DNA of 64,000 nucleotides, taken from assembly GCF_001428805.1 (NCBI RefSeq), contig NZ_LMIS01000001.1, forward strand, positions 124,001 through 188,000, in the 5' to 3' direction. The notes beneath the pieces are model-generated. The model made no database searches. It was not told the origin of the DNA and saw only the letters and a program-made list of their open reading frames with translations. Below are positions 1 through 8,481 of the stretch, one piece after another (within the stretch, counting starts at the first letter, position 1; every line of letters begins with the position of its first letter). The stretch comes from Aeromicrobium sp. Root236. GTDB taxonomy: Bacteria > Actinomycetota > Actinomycetes > Propionibacteriales > Nocardioidaceae. Made by a program: the position numbers and the translations under genes.

Positions 1-828
1 CTCTACGTCGCGTTCGGTGCAATCCTCTACACCCTCACTCCGCTCGGCTCCTTCGGAATCGTCATCGTCCTCGGCATCGCCTGGGGGCAGTGGTACTTCT
101 CGGACTCCCTGGCGCTCAAGTCGATGGGCGCCAAGGTCGTCGAGCCCGAGCAGGCGCCCGAGCTGCACGCGATGATCGACCGCTTGTGCGCGCTCGCCGA
201 CATGCCCAAGCCGCGGGTGGCCGTCGCGGAGACCGACATGCCCAACGCGTTCGCGACCGGCCGATCGCCCAAGCACTCGTCGGTCTGCGTGACGACCGGC
301 ATCATGCAACGCCTCGACGCCGACGAGCTCGAGGGTGTGCTCGCGCACGAGCTGTCCCACGTCGCCAACCGGGACGTCACGGTCATGACCGTCGCCTCGT
401 CGATCGGACTGCTCGCCGGGTTCATCACCCGCTGGGGCATGTACGCCGGCAACATCTTCGGCAGCCGCAACAACAAGAACAGCGGCGCGGTGTTCCTGGT
501 CGTGTTCCTCGTCAGCATGATCGTCTACTTCGTGAGCTTCGTCCTGACCCGCTCGCTGTCGCGCTACCGCGAGCTCAGCGCCGACCGGAGCGGCGCGTAC
601 CTGACCGGCCGGCCGTCCAAGCTGTCGTCGGCGCTGGTCAAGATCTCCGGCGACATGGCGCGCATCCCCAACCGCGACCTCCGCGAGGGCCAGGCGATCA
701 GTGCGTTCTTCTTCGCGCCGGCCATCAACCGGGAGTCGATCGGCGCGTTGTTCTCCACGCACCCGCCGCTGCAGCAGCGCCTCGACCAGCTCGCCAAGGT
801 CAGCGCCGAGCTGTCCGAGCAGGGCTAG
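1..828 (+). CDS. htpX: HtpX-like M48 zinc metalloprotease (5' end missing)
   Basis: Membrane-bound zinc endopeptidase of the M48/HtpX family, which degrades misfolded membrane proteins. The frame is already open at base 1, so the start and the first membrane segment lie outside the window. The visible part begins in a hydrophobic segment (about residues 6-30). The zinc motif HELSH is encoded at 346-360, and the downstream RELSAD motif near 570 supplies the third zinc ligand. Two further hydrophobic stretches lie between these motifs. It is followed 5 nt later by a PspAB-like gene, a pairing that fits an envelope-stress role. The 275 visible residues are close to full length for the family. 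Confidence 0.93.
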   Translation, partial: LYVAFGAILYTLTPLGSFGIVIVLGIAWGQWYFSDSLALKSMGAKVVEPEQAPELHAMIDRLCALADMPKPRVAVAETDMPNAFATGRSPKHSSVCVTTGIMQRLDADELEGVLAHELSHVANRDVTVMTVASSIGLLAGFITRWGMYAGNIFGSRNNKNSGAVFLVVFLVSMIVYFVSFVLTRSLSRYRELSADRSGAYLTGRPSKLSSALVKISGDMARIPNRDLREGQAISAFFFAPAINRESIGALFSTHPPLQQRLDQLAKVSAELSEQG

Positions 829-833
829 GCGTC

Positions 834-1403
834 GTGGGCATCTTCGACTCGATCCTCGGCCGCACCAAGCCGCCGCAGGCCGACCTCGACGTGCTGTTCG
901 CCGTGCCGCAGGCCGCGCTGTCGCTGCAGGCCGCGGGCTTCGCGGTCTCGGGCTCCGGCTCGGTGTGCTTCCGCGACGTCGAGGGTGCCGCCGACGACAC
1001 CGTGATGGCGGACGCCGAGAAGCTCATCACCACGACCGCAGGTGCCACGGTGACCCGCAGCTCGGACCGGTTCGGGTTCCACTGGCTCACCGTCACGCGT
1101 ACCGACAAGGACGTCTCCGGGCTCGTCACCGACCTGCACGCCGTCAACAGCTCGCTCGCCGATGCCGGGTTCGGCTCCGCGTTGCTGTGCTCGACGATCG
1201 GCTTCACCACGCCTGACGCGGCACCGCTCGCACTGGTCTACCTCTACAAGCGCGGAACGTTCTACCCGTTCGTCCCGCTCGAAGGCGAGAAGCGTGACAA
1301 CGCCCTCGAGCTGCAGGTGCGCGGCGTCGTCGGGGAGGACGTGCCGATCGAGCCCGACCTGACCAAGTGGCTCGCGATCTGGGGCGCTCCCGGTCTCGGC
1401 TGA
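834..1403 (+). CDS. pspAB: PspA-associated protein PspAB-like
   Basis: A 189-residue protein of the actinobacterial family found beside htpX and named for association with the phage-shock protein PspA; its molecular role is unknown. It starts MGIFDSILGRTKPP and is soluble, with no signal peptide or membrane segment. The GTG start at 834 lies 5 nt after the htpX stop, so the two genes are probably co-transcribed. The family assignment rests on the N-terminal sequence and the neighbour and comes from memory of similar annotations. A plain 'conserved hypothetical protein' is the fallback. Confidence 0.7.
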   Translation: MGIFDSILGRTKPPQADLDVLFAVPQAALSLQAAGFAVSGSGSVCFRDVEGAADDTVMADAEKLITTTAGATVTRSSDRFGFHWLTVTRTDKDVSGLVTDLHAVNSSLADAGFGSALLCSTIGFTTPDAAPLALVYLYKRGTFYPFVPLEGEKRDNALELQVRGVVGEDVPIEPDLTKWLAIWGAPGLG

Positions 1404-1417
1404 CGATCCCGCCGCGA

Positions 1418-1423
1418 TAGGTT
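1418..1423 (+). promoter_or_regulatory. -10 box TAGGTT of a leaderless promoter (aminotransferase)
   Basis: TAGGTT ends 6 nt before the GTG start at 1430, so transcription should begin at or next to the start codon. No convincing -35 is visible. Confidence 0.55.
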
Positions 1424-1429
1424 GGACGG

Positions 1430-2701
1430 GTGACGTTCGACACCCTTTCCAGTGACCAGATCCAGGCTCTCCTCGACGAGCAGACCGCGGCCTACGAGAC
1501 GCTCAAGGCCTCAGGGCTCAAGCTCGACCTGACGCGCGGCAAGCCGTCGCCGGCGCAGCTCGACCTGTCCAACGAGCTGCTGTCGATGCCCGGGCCGGAC
1601 TTCACCGACGCGGCCGGCACCGACACCCGCAACTACGGCGGCCTCACCGGGTTGACCGAGCTGCGGGAGATCTTCGCGCCGATCATGCAGGTGCCCGTCG
1701 ACCAGGTCGTCGCCGGCGACAACGCGAGTCTCGCGATGATGCACGACAACCTCGTGTTCGCGCTGTTCCACGGCGTCGCCGACTCCGAGCAGCCGTGGGG
1801 GGTCGAGGAGGCGGTCAAGTTCATCTGCCCCGTGCCCGGCTACGACCGGCACTTCGCCCTGCTCGAGGAGTACGGCATCGAGATGCTGCCGGTCGACCTG
1901 CTCGACGACGGACCGGACGTCGCGGCCGTGCGCGAGCTGGTCAAGGACCCGGCGGTCAAGGGCATGTGGCTCGTCCCGACCTACAGCAACCCGACGGGGG
2001 CGGTCGTCAGCGAGGCGGTTGCCGCAGAGCTCGCGGCGCTCGAGACCGCGGCGCCGGACTTCCGGATCTTCTGGGACAACGCGTACGCCGTGCACCACCT
2101 CACCGACGAGCACACCAAGACCGCCGACATCCTCGGCCTGTGCTCCGCCTCGGGTCATCCCAACCGCCCGGTGATCTTCGCGTCCACGTCCAAGGTCACG
2201 TTCGCGGGCTCGGGCGTGTGCTTCCTCGGCAGCTCCGCCGCTAACATCGAGTGGTACCTCAAGCACCTCGGCAAGCGCACGATCGGCCCCGACAAGGTCA
2301 ACCAGCTCCGCCACGCCAGGTTCCTCAAGAGCGTCGACGGCGTGCACGCGCTGATGGACCGTCACCGCGAGATCCTGGCGCCCAAGTTCCAGGCCGTCGT
2401 CGACATCCTCAAGGCCCGTCTGGGTGACTACGCCGTCGCGAGCTGGACCGAGCCCAAGGGTGGCTACTTCGTCAGCCTCGACGTCGTGGACGGCACCGCG
2501 TCGCGGGTCATCCAGCTCGCCCGCGAGGCCGGCGTCGCGATGACTCCGGCCGGTGCGGCGTTCCCGTACGGCGACGACCCCCGCGACCGCAACATCCGCA
2601 TCGCTCCGTCCTACCCCTCGCCCGAGGAGCTGGCCGCCGCGATCGACGTGCTCGCGACCTGCGTGCTGATCGCCGCGTGCGAGCAAGCGCTCGCCCAGTA
2701 G
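1430..2701 (+). CDS. aspT: Aspartate aminotransferase, AspT-type (PLP fold type I)
   Basis: PLP-dependent aminotransferase (423 aa) resembling the subgroup Ic aspartate aminotransferase of corynebacteria, which would interconvert aspartate/2-oxoglutarate and oxaloacetate/glutamate. Visible motifs are NPTGAV, the cofactor-contacting DNAYAVHHL, the Schiff-base lysine in ASTSKVTFAG (about residue 255) and the substrate-binding arginine in RIAPSYP near the C terminus. The GTG start is supported by a TAGGTT -10 box exactly 6 nt upstream; no ribosome binding site is present. Glycerate kinase follows after 4 nt. A MocR-type regulator is ruled out because there is no helix-turn-helix domain. Confidence 0.85.
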   Translation: MTFDTLSSDQIQALLDEQTAAYETLKASGLKLDLTRGKPSPAQLDLSNELLSMPGPDFTDAAGTDTRNYGGLTGLTELREIFAPIMQVPVDQVVAGDNASLAMMHDNLVFALFHGVADSEQPWGVEEAVKFICPVPGYDRHFALLEEYGIEMLPVDLLDDGPDVAAVRELVKDPAVKGMWLVPTYSNPTGAVVSEAVAAELAALETAAPDFRIFWDNAYAVHHLTDEHTKTADILGLCSASGHPNRPVIFASTSKVTFAGSGVCFLGSSAANIEWYLKHLGKRTIGPDKVNQLRHARFLKSVDGVHALMDRHREILAPKFQAVVDILKARLGDYAVASWTEPKGGYFVSLDVVDGTASRVIQLAREAGVAMTPAGAAFPYGDDPRDRNIRIAPSYPSPEELAAAIDVLATCVLIAACEQALAQ

Positions 2702-2705
2702 CCCT

Positions 2706-3821
2706 GTGAAGGTCCTGGTGGCGCCCGACGCCTTCGGCGGCACGCTCACGGCACCCGAGGCGGCGCGCGCGATCATTGAGGGCTGGCACCGCCACGCGCC
2801 CGAGGACGAGCTGAGCACCGCGGCGATGGCAGACGGCGGCCCGGGGTTCGTCGACGTGCTGCACGAGGGCCTCGGCGGTGAGCTCGAGGTGGTGACCGTA
2901 CGCGGACCGGTGGGCGTCGAGGTGCCGGTGACGGTGCTGCACGCCGACGGCACGGCGTACGTCGAGAGCGCCCAGGCCTGCGGGCTGCACCTCGTCGACC
3001 CGCAGGACCCGCTGCACGCGACGACGTACGGGGTCGGCCAGGCGATCGCTGCCGCGCTCGACACCGGGGCCCGACGAGTCGTCGTGGGACTCGGCGGCAG
3101 CGCGACCAACGACGGGGGAGCGGGCCTGCTCGCAGCGCTGGGCGCCACTGCCGACGTCCCGCTCGACGCCGGGCCCGAGGGCCTGACCGGGGTCACCCAT
3201 GTCGACCTCACCGCGGCCCGCGCCCGCTTCGACGGGATCGAGCTCGTCATCGCGGCCGACGTCGACGTGACGCTGCTCGGCATGTTCGGAGCCACCAAGA
3301 CGTTCGGGCCGCAGAAGGGTCTCACCGACGAGCAGATCATCGCGGTCGACGGCATCCTCGACCGGTTCGTCGACGCGACGTGTGGCCCGACACCGGCGGA
3401 GCGCCGCACCGCGGACGCCAAGGGCGCCGGTGCGGCGGGCGGACTGGGCTTCGCCCTGATGCTGCTGGGCGGACGTGTCGTGTCCGGCATCGAGCTCGTC
3501 GCCGAGGCGGTCGGTCTCACGACCCAGGCCGGCGACCACGACCTGGTCGTGACGGGCGAGGGTGCCTACGACTTCTCCTCGCGCGCCGGCAAGGTGGTCT
3601 TCGGCGTGGCCGCAGTGGCCGGTGCCGCCGCCCGCCCGTGCATCGTCCTGGCCGGACAGGTCCTGGTCGGGTCCCGCGAGATGCGGGCCATGGGTGTCGA
3701 GAGCGCGTACGCCATGGCCGACCTCGTCGGCGTCGAGGCCGCGATGACCGAGCCCTACGAGAGCCTCGCGGCGCTCGCGGAGCGTGTCGCACGTACGTGG
3801 TCGCCTCGCGACGAGGAATGA
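2706..3821 (+). CDS. glxK: Glycerate kinase, GarK/GlxK family
   Basis: Phosphorylates D-glycerate with ATP to 2- or 3-phosphoglycerate, linking glyoxylate or serine degradation to glycolysis. The 371-residue protein has the family hallmarks: N-terminal DAFGGTLTAPEAA (the usual form is DSFKGSL), the glycine-rich GGSATNDGGAG and the C-terminal GEGAYDFSSRAGK. In that last motif the usual Arg of GEGR is replaced by Ala, a mild oddity. The GTG start is 4 nt after the aminotransferase stop, so the pair is probably one transcript. The erpA gene follows downstream, the same neighbour as in mycobacteria. Confidence 0.88.
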   Translation: MKVLVAPDAFGGTLTAPEAARAIIEGWHRHAPEDELSTAAMADGGPGFVDVLHEGLGGELEVVTVRGPVGVEVPVTVLHADGTAYVESAQACGLHLVDPQDPLHATTYGVGQAIAAALDTGARRVVVGLGGSATNDGGAGLLAALGATADVPLDAGPEGLTGVTHVDLTAARARFDGIELVIAADVDVTLLGMFGATKTFGPQKGLTDEQIIAVDGILDRFVDATCGPTPAERRTADAKGAGAAGGLGFALMLLGGRVVSGIELVAEAVGLTTQAGDHDLVVTGEGAYDFSSRAGKVVFGVAAVAGAAARPCIVLAGQVLVGSREMRAMGVESAYAMADLVGVEAAMTEPYESLAALAERVARTWSPRDEE

Positions 3822-3899
3822 CGGCGTACGATGGAATGGAATCGGCACGGAGAAGGTTGACCACCGTGTCGAGACCAAAGACCACGCATGGGAGACCAC

Positions 3900-4268
3900 A
3901 TGACGATCGAGACTGAGCAGTCCACCGTCGAGACCGCACCCGCCACCGGAGTGACCCTGAGCGACGGCGCTGCCGAGAAGGTCAGCAGCCTGCTGGCCCA
4001 GGAAGGCCGCGACGACCTCGCGCTGCGCATCGCGGTGCAGCCCGGCGGCTGCTCCGGCCTGCGCTACCAGCTGTTCTTCGACGAGCGTTCGCTCGACGGC
4101 GACCAGATCTTCGAGTTCGGCGGCGTCAACGTCGTGGTCGACCGGATGAGCCTGCCCTACCTCGGTGGCGCGACGATCGACTTCGTCGACACGATCGAGA
4201 AGCAGGGCTTCACGATCGACAACCCGATGGCCACCGGCTCCTGCGCCTGCGGCGATTCGTTCCACTAA
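3900..4268 (+). CDS. erpA: Iron-sulfur cluster insertion protein ErpA (A-type carrier)
   Basis: A-type carrier of the HesB/IscA family that receives Fe-S clusters and delivers them to apoproteins. The 122-residue protein carries the three conserved cysteines, one in GGCSGLRY and two in the C-terminal SCACGDSFH. Of two in-frame ATGs (3888 and 3900), the second is chosen because GGGAGA lies 4 nt upstream of it and the resulting length matches the family. The gene ends 16 nt before a strong terminator hairpin. The downstream Rieske and respiratory genes are plausible clients. Confidence 0.93.
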   Translation: MTIETEQSTVETAPATGVTLSDGAAEKVSSLLAQEGRDDLALRIAVQPGGCSGLRYQLFFDERSLDGDQIFEFGGVNVVVDRMSLPYLGGATIDFVDTIEKQGFTIDNPMATGSCACGDSFH

Positions 4269-4283
4269 GACATACGACACACG

Positions 4284-4310
4284 ACGGCCTCCTGCATTGC
4301 AGGAGGCCGT
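4284..4310. terminator. Terminator hairpin after erpA
   Basis: A perfect 12-bp stem (ACGGCCTCCTGC with its complement) around a 3-nt ATT loop, followed by TGTCT. It is only 5 nt before the -10 box of the next gene and isolates erpA from adoK. Confidence 0.85.
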
Positions 4311-4314
4311 TGTC

Positions 4315-4320
4315 TATTGT
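4315..4320 (+). promoter_or_regulatory. -10 box TATTGT of a leaderless promoter (adoK)
   Basis: TATTGT is followed by exactly 6 nt (GTGGGG) and then the GTG at 4327, which decides that start over the in-frame GTG at 4321. Confidence 0.6.
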
Positions 4321-4326
4321 GTGGGG

Positions 4327-5301
4327 GTGCACCTCGCCATCACCGGTTCGATCGCCACTGATCACCTCATGACCTTCCCGGGCAAGTTCGCCGATTCACT
4401 CGTGCCGGACCAGCTCGACAAGATCTCGCTGTCGTTCCTCGTGGACGACCTCGACGTACGCCGTGGGGGGTGCGCCGCCAACATCGCGTACGCGCTCGCC
4501 AGGCTCGGCCACCGCGCGCTGCTCGTCGGCGCGGTCGGCCGCGACTTCGAGGCCGAGTACCGCGGCTGGCTCGACGACGCCGGGGTCGACACCTCGGGCG
4601 TTCTCGTGTCCGAGACCCGCCACACGGCCCGCTTCGTGTGCACGACCGACACCGACCTGGCGCAGTTCGCCACGTTCTACGCCGGCGCGATGTCGGAGTC
4701 CCGTGACATCGACCTGTTCGCCGTCGGCCAGGACTTCGACCTCGTCCTCGTCGGCCCGGACGACCCCGAGGGCATGCTGCGCCACACGCGCGCCTGCCGT
4801 GAGCGCGGTGTGCCGTTCGCCGCCGACGTCTCGCAGCAGCTCGCGTTCGCCGAGGGCGACATGATCCGCGACCTCATCGACGGTGCCACCTACCTGTTCA
4901 GCAACGACTACGAGGCGGCGCTGATCGAGCAGAAGACCGGCTGGTCGTCCGACGACGTCCAGGCCCACGTCAAGACCCGCATCGTGACGCGCGGCAAGGC
5001 CGGCGTGACGGTCTACCCCGCCGACGGCGCCCCCATCGAGGTCAAGGCCATCGAGGGTGTCGTCGCGGTCGATCCGACGGGCGTCGGCGACAGCTTCCGC
5101 GCCGGATTCCTCGCCGGCATCGCGGCCGGACTCGACTTCGAGCGTTCCGCCCAGATCGGTTGCACGATCGCCGCGAGCGTCGTCGAGACCAAGGGCACGC
5201 AGGAGTACGAGCTCGATCGCGAGGGCTTCCTCAAGCGCTTCGGCGCGGCCTACGGCGAGCGGGCCGAGGCCGAGGTCGGCGCCGCGCTCTCACTCGCGTG
5301 A
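4327..5301 (+). CDS. adoK: Adenosine kinase AdoK (PfkB/ribokinase fold)
   Basis: PfkB-family kinase (324 aa) closely resembling the mycobacterial adenosine kinase, which makes AMP from adenosine and ATP. The N terminus HLAITGSIATDH, the substrate motif RRGGCAANIA (about residue 45) and the catalytic signature DPTGVGDSFRAGF (about residue 250) are present. The frame stays open far upstream through the terminator, but those residues are spurious: a terminator and a -10 box precede the GTG at 4327. Position between erpA and ctaC matches M. tuberculosis. A generic ribokinase-like sugar kinase is less likely given the whole-length resemblance. Confidence 0.88.
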   Translation: MHLAITGSIATDHLMTFPGKFADSLVPDQLDKISLSFLVDDLDVRRGGCAANIAYALARLGHRALLVGAVGRDFEAEYRGWLDDAGVDTSGVLVSETRHTARFVCTTDTDLAQFATFYAGAMSESRDIDLFAVGQDFDLVLVGPDDPEGMLRHTRACRERGVPFAADVSQQLAFAEGDMIRDLIDGATYLFSNDYEAALIEQKTGWSSDDVQAHVKTRIVTRGKAGVTVYPADGAPIEVKAIEGVVAVDPTGVGDSFRAGFLAGIAAGLDFERSAQIGCTIAASVVETKGTQEYELDREGFLKRFGAAYGERAEAEVGAALSLA

Positions 5302-5365
5302 CGAGTCCTTCACACGTACGTCCAACAGAGGCTGACCTCACCGCAGAGGGCCGGTCTCGCTCCAG

Positions 5366-5371
5366 TAAGGT
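5366..5371 (+). promoter_or_regulatory. -10 box TAAGGT upstream of ctaC
   Basis: TAAGGT lies 7 nt before an in-frame GTG (5379). Transcription should start near 5378, giving either a leaderless mRNA from 5379 or a roughly 40-nt leader to the GTG at 5418. Confidence 0.5.
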
Positions 5372-5417
5372 GCTTCACGTGACATCACGTGACAGTCATG
5401 GTCCAGAAAGGCGCCCC

Positions 5418-6242
5418 GTGGGTCGGATGAAGCTGGCGGTTCTCGCCGTCGCCGCCGTGGTCTTGAGCGGCTGTTCCCCCGTCGATGATTCCGACGTCAA
5501 GCGGCTTGCGCTGCCCGTGGAGGCGAGCGACCGCTCGCGCACCATGTGGGACGTCTGGCTCGGCGCCTGGATCGCCGTGCTCGTGGTGTTCCTGCTGGTC
5601 TTCGGCCTGATCGTCTACTCGATGATCCGCTACCGCCGCCGCAGCGAGGACGAGGTACCGGTCCAGATCCGCTACAACCTGCCGATCGAGGCGCTCTACA
5701 CGTTCGCGCCCGTCATCATCGTCGCGGTCTTCTTCTTCCACACCGTCACGTCGCAGAACGAGATGCTCGAGAAGGTCAAGAACCCCGACCACACCGTCGA
5801 GGTCGTCGGCAGCAAGTGGCAGTGGGCGTTCAACTACCTCAAGGAAGACGCCACGCAGCGCCAGGACGTCTACGACATCGGCACGCCCGAGGAGCCCACC
5901 GAGCTGTGGCTCCCGGTCGACGAGTCCGTCCGGTTCAACCTCGTGTCGCCCGACGTCATCCACTCGTTCTGGGTCCCGGAGTTCTACTTCAAGATGGACG
6001 TCGTGCCCGGCAAGATCAACACGTTCGACATGACCCCGACCCGCGAGGGCGTCTTCACCGGGCGCTGCGCCGAGCTCTGCGGCCTCTACCACTCGCGCAT
6101 GATCTTCAAGGTTCACGTGGTCTCCAAGGCTGACTACGATGCGCACCTGGTCGAGCTCGAGAAGGCCGGCCAGAAGGGCGCGCCCAAGGGTGCCGAGGAA
6201 GCGCACACGATCGCGGGCCTGAACGAGAGCGGAGAAGGCTGA
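5418..6242 (+). CDS. ctaC: Cytochrome c oxidase subunit II (CtaC, lipoprotein)
   Basis: Subunit II of the aa3 oxidase; it carries the binuclear CuA centre that takes electrons from the QcrC cytochrome. A lipoprotein signal ends in LSGC, followed by two membrane segments (about residues 40-65 and 80-100) and a periplasmic cupredoxin domain. The CuA ligands are visible in VIHSFW and [12 protein letters not shown]. The start is ambiguous: GTG 5418 has AAAGG 6 nt upstream, while GTG 5379 would be leaderless and adds 13 residues. The stop overlaps the ctaD ATG (TGATG), indicating coupled translation. Length 274 aa is typical. Confidence 0.93.
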   Translation: MGRMKLAVLAVAAVVLSGCSPVDDSDVKRLALPVEASDRSRTMWDVWLGAWIAVLVVFLLVFGLIVYSMIRYRRRSEDEVPVQIRYNLPIEALYTFAPVIIVAVFFFHTVTSQNEMLEKVKNPDHTVEVVGSKWQWAFNYLKEDATQRQDVYDIGTPEEPTELWLPVDESVRFNLVSPDVIHSFWVPEFYFKMDVVPGKINTFDMTPTREGVFTGRCAELCGLYHSRMIFKVHVVSKADYDAHLVELEKAGQKGAPKGAEEAHTIAGLNESGEG

Positions 6243-8005
6243 TGGCCACCACGACAGCAGCATTCGACGACGGTTCCGAGGCGCTCCGCGCAGGAACCCG
6301 CGAGCGCACCCTCGGCCAGAAGGTCGTCACGGTCCTGACCACGACCGATCACAAGGTGATCGGCAACATGTACCTCTTCACCTCGTTCGCCTTCTTCATC
6401 ATCGGCGGCATCCTGGCGCTCCTGATCCGCGCGGAGCTGGCTCAGCCCGGCACCCAGATCGTCGACGAAGAGACCTACAACCAGCTGTTCACGATGCACG
6501 GCACGATCATGCTGCTGATGTTCGCGACGCCGCTGTTCTTCGGCTTCGGCAACGCGATCATGCCGCTGCAGATCGGCGCGCCCGACGTCGCGTTCCCGCG
6601 GCTCAACATGTTCAGCTACTGGCTCTACCTGTTCGGCTCGACGATCGTCGTGTCCGGGTTCTTCGTGCCCGGGGGAGCGGCGAGCTTCGGCTGGTTCGCG
6701 TACGCGCCGCTCAGTGATGCGGTCAACTCACCGGGCATCGGCGGTGACCTGTGGGTCATGGGCCTGTGGATGTCGGGCCTCGGCACGATCTTGGGTGCGG
6801 TCAACTTCATCACCACGATCTTCACGATGCGCGCGCCCGGCCTGACGATGTTCCGCATGCCGATCTTCGTGTGGAACACGCTCGTCACGAGCATCCTCGT
6901 GATCATCGCGTTCCCGATCTTCGCCGCGGCCCTGCTGTCGCTCGAGGCCGATCGGCGCCTCGGTGCCCATGTGTTCGACGCCGCCAACGGCGGGCCGATC
7001 CTCTGGCAGCACCTGTTCTGGTTCTTCGGGCACCCAGAGGTCTACATCATCGCGCTGCCGTTCTTCGGCATCATCACCGAGATCCTGCCGGTCTTCGCCC
7101 GCAAGCCGATCTTCGGCTACATGGGCCTGGTCGGCGCGACCCTGATGATTGCGGCGCTGTCGGTCGCGGTCTGGGCGCACCACATGTTCGTGACCGGCGC
7201 GGTCGACCTGGCGTTCTTCTCGTTCATGACGTTCCTGATCGCGGTGCCCACCGGGGTGAAGTTCTTCAACTGGATCGGCACGCTGTGGGGGGGATCTCTG
7301 TCCTTCGACACCCCGCTGATCTTCTCGCTGGGCTTCCTCACCACGTTCCTCTTCGGCGGCCTGACCGGCGTCATCCTGGCCTCGCCGACGCTCGACTTCC
7401 AGCTGTCCGACAGCTACTTCGTCGTCGCGCACTTCCACTACGTCGTGTTCGGCACCGTGGTGTTCGCGATGTTCGCCGGGTTCTACTACTGGTGGCCCAA
7501 GCTCACCGGCCGCATGCTCGACGAGAAGCTCGGCAAGATCCACTTCTGGCTGCTGTTCATCGGCTTCCACATGACGTTCCTCGTGCAGCACTGGCTGGGC
7601 GTCGAGGGCTTCCCGCGTCGTTACGCGGACTACAGCCCCACGGACGGCTTCACGACCCTCAACGAGATCTCGTCGATCGGCGCGTTCCTGCTGGGAGCCT
7701 CGACGCTGCCGTTCTTCTACAACGTGTGGAAGTCGCGCAAGGGCCCGCTCGTGGGTCTCGACGATCCGTGGGGCTGGGGCCGCTCGCTCGAGTGGGCGAC
7801 CTCCTCACCGCCGCCGCGCCACAACTTCACGTCACTGCCGCGCATCCGTTCGGAGAGCCCGGCGTTCGACCTGCACCACCCGGAGATCGCGCGGCTGGAG
7901 CTGCTCGAGAACCCGGGGGAGACCTCGCCGATCGCCGATGCCCCCGATGTCGAGGGCAAGGGCCAGGCGGCACAAGACGACACCGACGGCAAGGGCGGTC
8001 ACTGA
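6242..8005 (+). CDS. ctaD: Cytochrome c oxidase subunit I (CtaD)
   Basis: Catalytic subunit of the aa3-type oxidase (587 aa, about 12 membrane helices) that reduces oxygen and pumps protons. Visible metal ligands include the histidine of TMHGTIML (heme a), the His and cross-linked Tyr of FFGHPEVY, the CuB histidines of WAHHMF and the histidines of [11 protein letters not shown] (heme a3 and heme a). It overlaps ctaC by one base and is followed 3 nt later by ctaF. The hydrophilic C-terminal tail of about 90 residues is typical of actinobacterial CtaD. Confidence 0.97.
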   Translation: MATTTAAFDDGSEALRAGTRERTLGQKVVTVLTTTDHKVIGNMYLFTSFAFFIIGGILALLIRAELAQPGTQIVDEETYNQLFTMHGTIMLLMFATPLFFGFGNAIMPLQIGAPDVAFPRLNMFSYWLYLFGSTIVVSGFFVPGGAASFGWFAYAPLSDAVNSPGIGGDLWVMGLWMSGLGTILGAVNFITTIFTMRAPGLTMFRMPIFVWNTLVTSILVIIAFPIFAAALLSLEADRRLGAHVFDAANGGPILWQHLFWFFGHPEVYIIALPFFGIITEILPVFARKPIFGYMGLVGATLMIAALSVAVWAHHMFVTGAVDLAFFSFMTFLIAVPTGVKFFNWIGTLWGGSLSFDTPLIFSLGFLTTFLFGGLTGVILASPTLDFQLSDSYFVVAHFHYVVFGTVVFAMFAGFYYWWPKLTGRMLDEKLGKIHFWLLFIGFHMTFLVQHWLGVEGFPRRYADYSPTDGFTTLNEISSIGAFLLGASTLPFFYNVWKSRKGPLVGLDDPWGWGRSLEWATSSPPPRHNFTSLPRIRSESPAFDLHHPEIARLELLENPGETSPIADAPDVEGKGQAAQDDTDGKGGH

Positions 8006-8008
8006 TCC

Positions 8009-8404
8009 ATGAAGGCCGAGTACTGGACCATCATCGCGTGCGGGATCTTCTTCGCGATCGTCGCGCCCGTCTACTGGGTTCTCACGCACGACTACACCGG
8101 CACGTCAGCGTTGACCATGACGTTCCTGTTGACAGCGCTGCTGGGCTTCTACCTCGGTGTCGTCGCGAGGCAGATCCCGGACCGTCCTGAGGACCGCAGC
8201 GACGGTGAGATCGCCGACGGCGCCGGCGAGCAGGGCTTCTTCCCGCCCTACAGCTGGTGGCCGCTGTTCTGCGCCTCGGCGCTCGCGATCGTCGTCCTGG
8301 GCGTCGTGATCGGCTGGTGGCTGTTCATCATCGGCGCAGGCCTCCTCTCGGTGGCCGCGATCGGCTGGATCTTCGAGTACTACCGCGGCATCCACGCGCA
8401 CTGA
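8009..8404 (+). CDS. ctaF: Cytochrome c oxidase subunit IV (CtaF, actinobacterial type)
   Basis: Small accessory subunit specific to the actinobacterial cytochrome aa3 oxidase and its supercomplex with QcrCAB. The 131-residue protein has two hydrophobic segments at the N terminus (about residues 5-50) and a second hydrophobic block from about residue 78 to 122, separated by an acidic loop. It ends GIHAH. The gene directly follows ctaD, completing ctaC-ctaD-ctaF; subunit III is encoded separately on the opposite strand at about 13.4 kb. Confidence 0.88.
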   Translation: MKAEYWTIIACGIFFAIVAPVYWVLTHDYTGTSALTMTFLLTALLGFYLGVVARQIPDRPEDRSDGEIADGAGEQGFFPPYSWWPLFCASALAIVVLGVVIGWWLFIIGAGLLSVAAIGWIFEYYRGIHAH

Positions 8405-8469
8405 CCCGAGATCTCGCTCGTACGCCCGGCGCAAGCGCTTGGCGTCCGAGATGGTGACCGAGCACCATC

Positions 8470-8475
8470 TAGAAT
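8470..8475 (+). promoter_or_regulatory. -10 box TAGAAT of a leaderless promoter (L,D-transpeptidase)
   Basis: TAGAAT, close to consensus, ends 6 nt before the GTG at 8482. No ribosome binding site is present. Confidence 0.6.
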
Positions 8476-8481
8476 GTTCTG

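Noticed and set aside
1511..3520. A 669-codon minus-strand open frame opposite the aminotransferase and glycerate kinase genes
   Set aside because: The plus-strand genes have clear motifs; the antisense product is Ser/Thr/Pro- then Asp/Val/His-rich without any family.
4165..4326. Longer N terminus for adoK
   Set aside because: It would cross the erpA 3' end, a strong terminator hairpin and the TATTGT -10 box; GTG 4327 is better supported.
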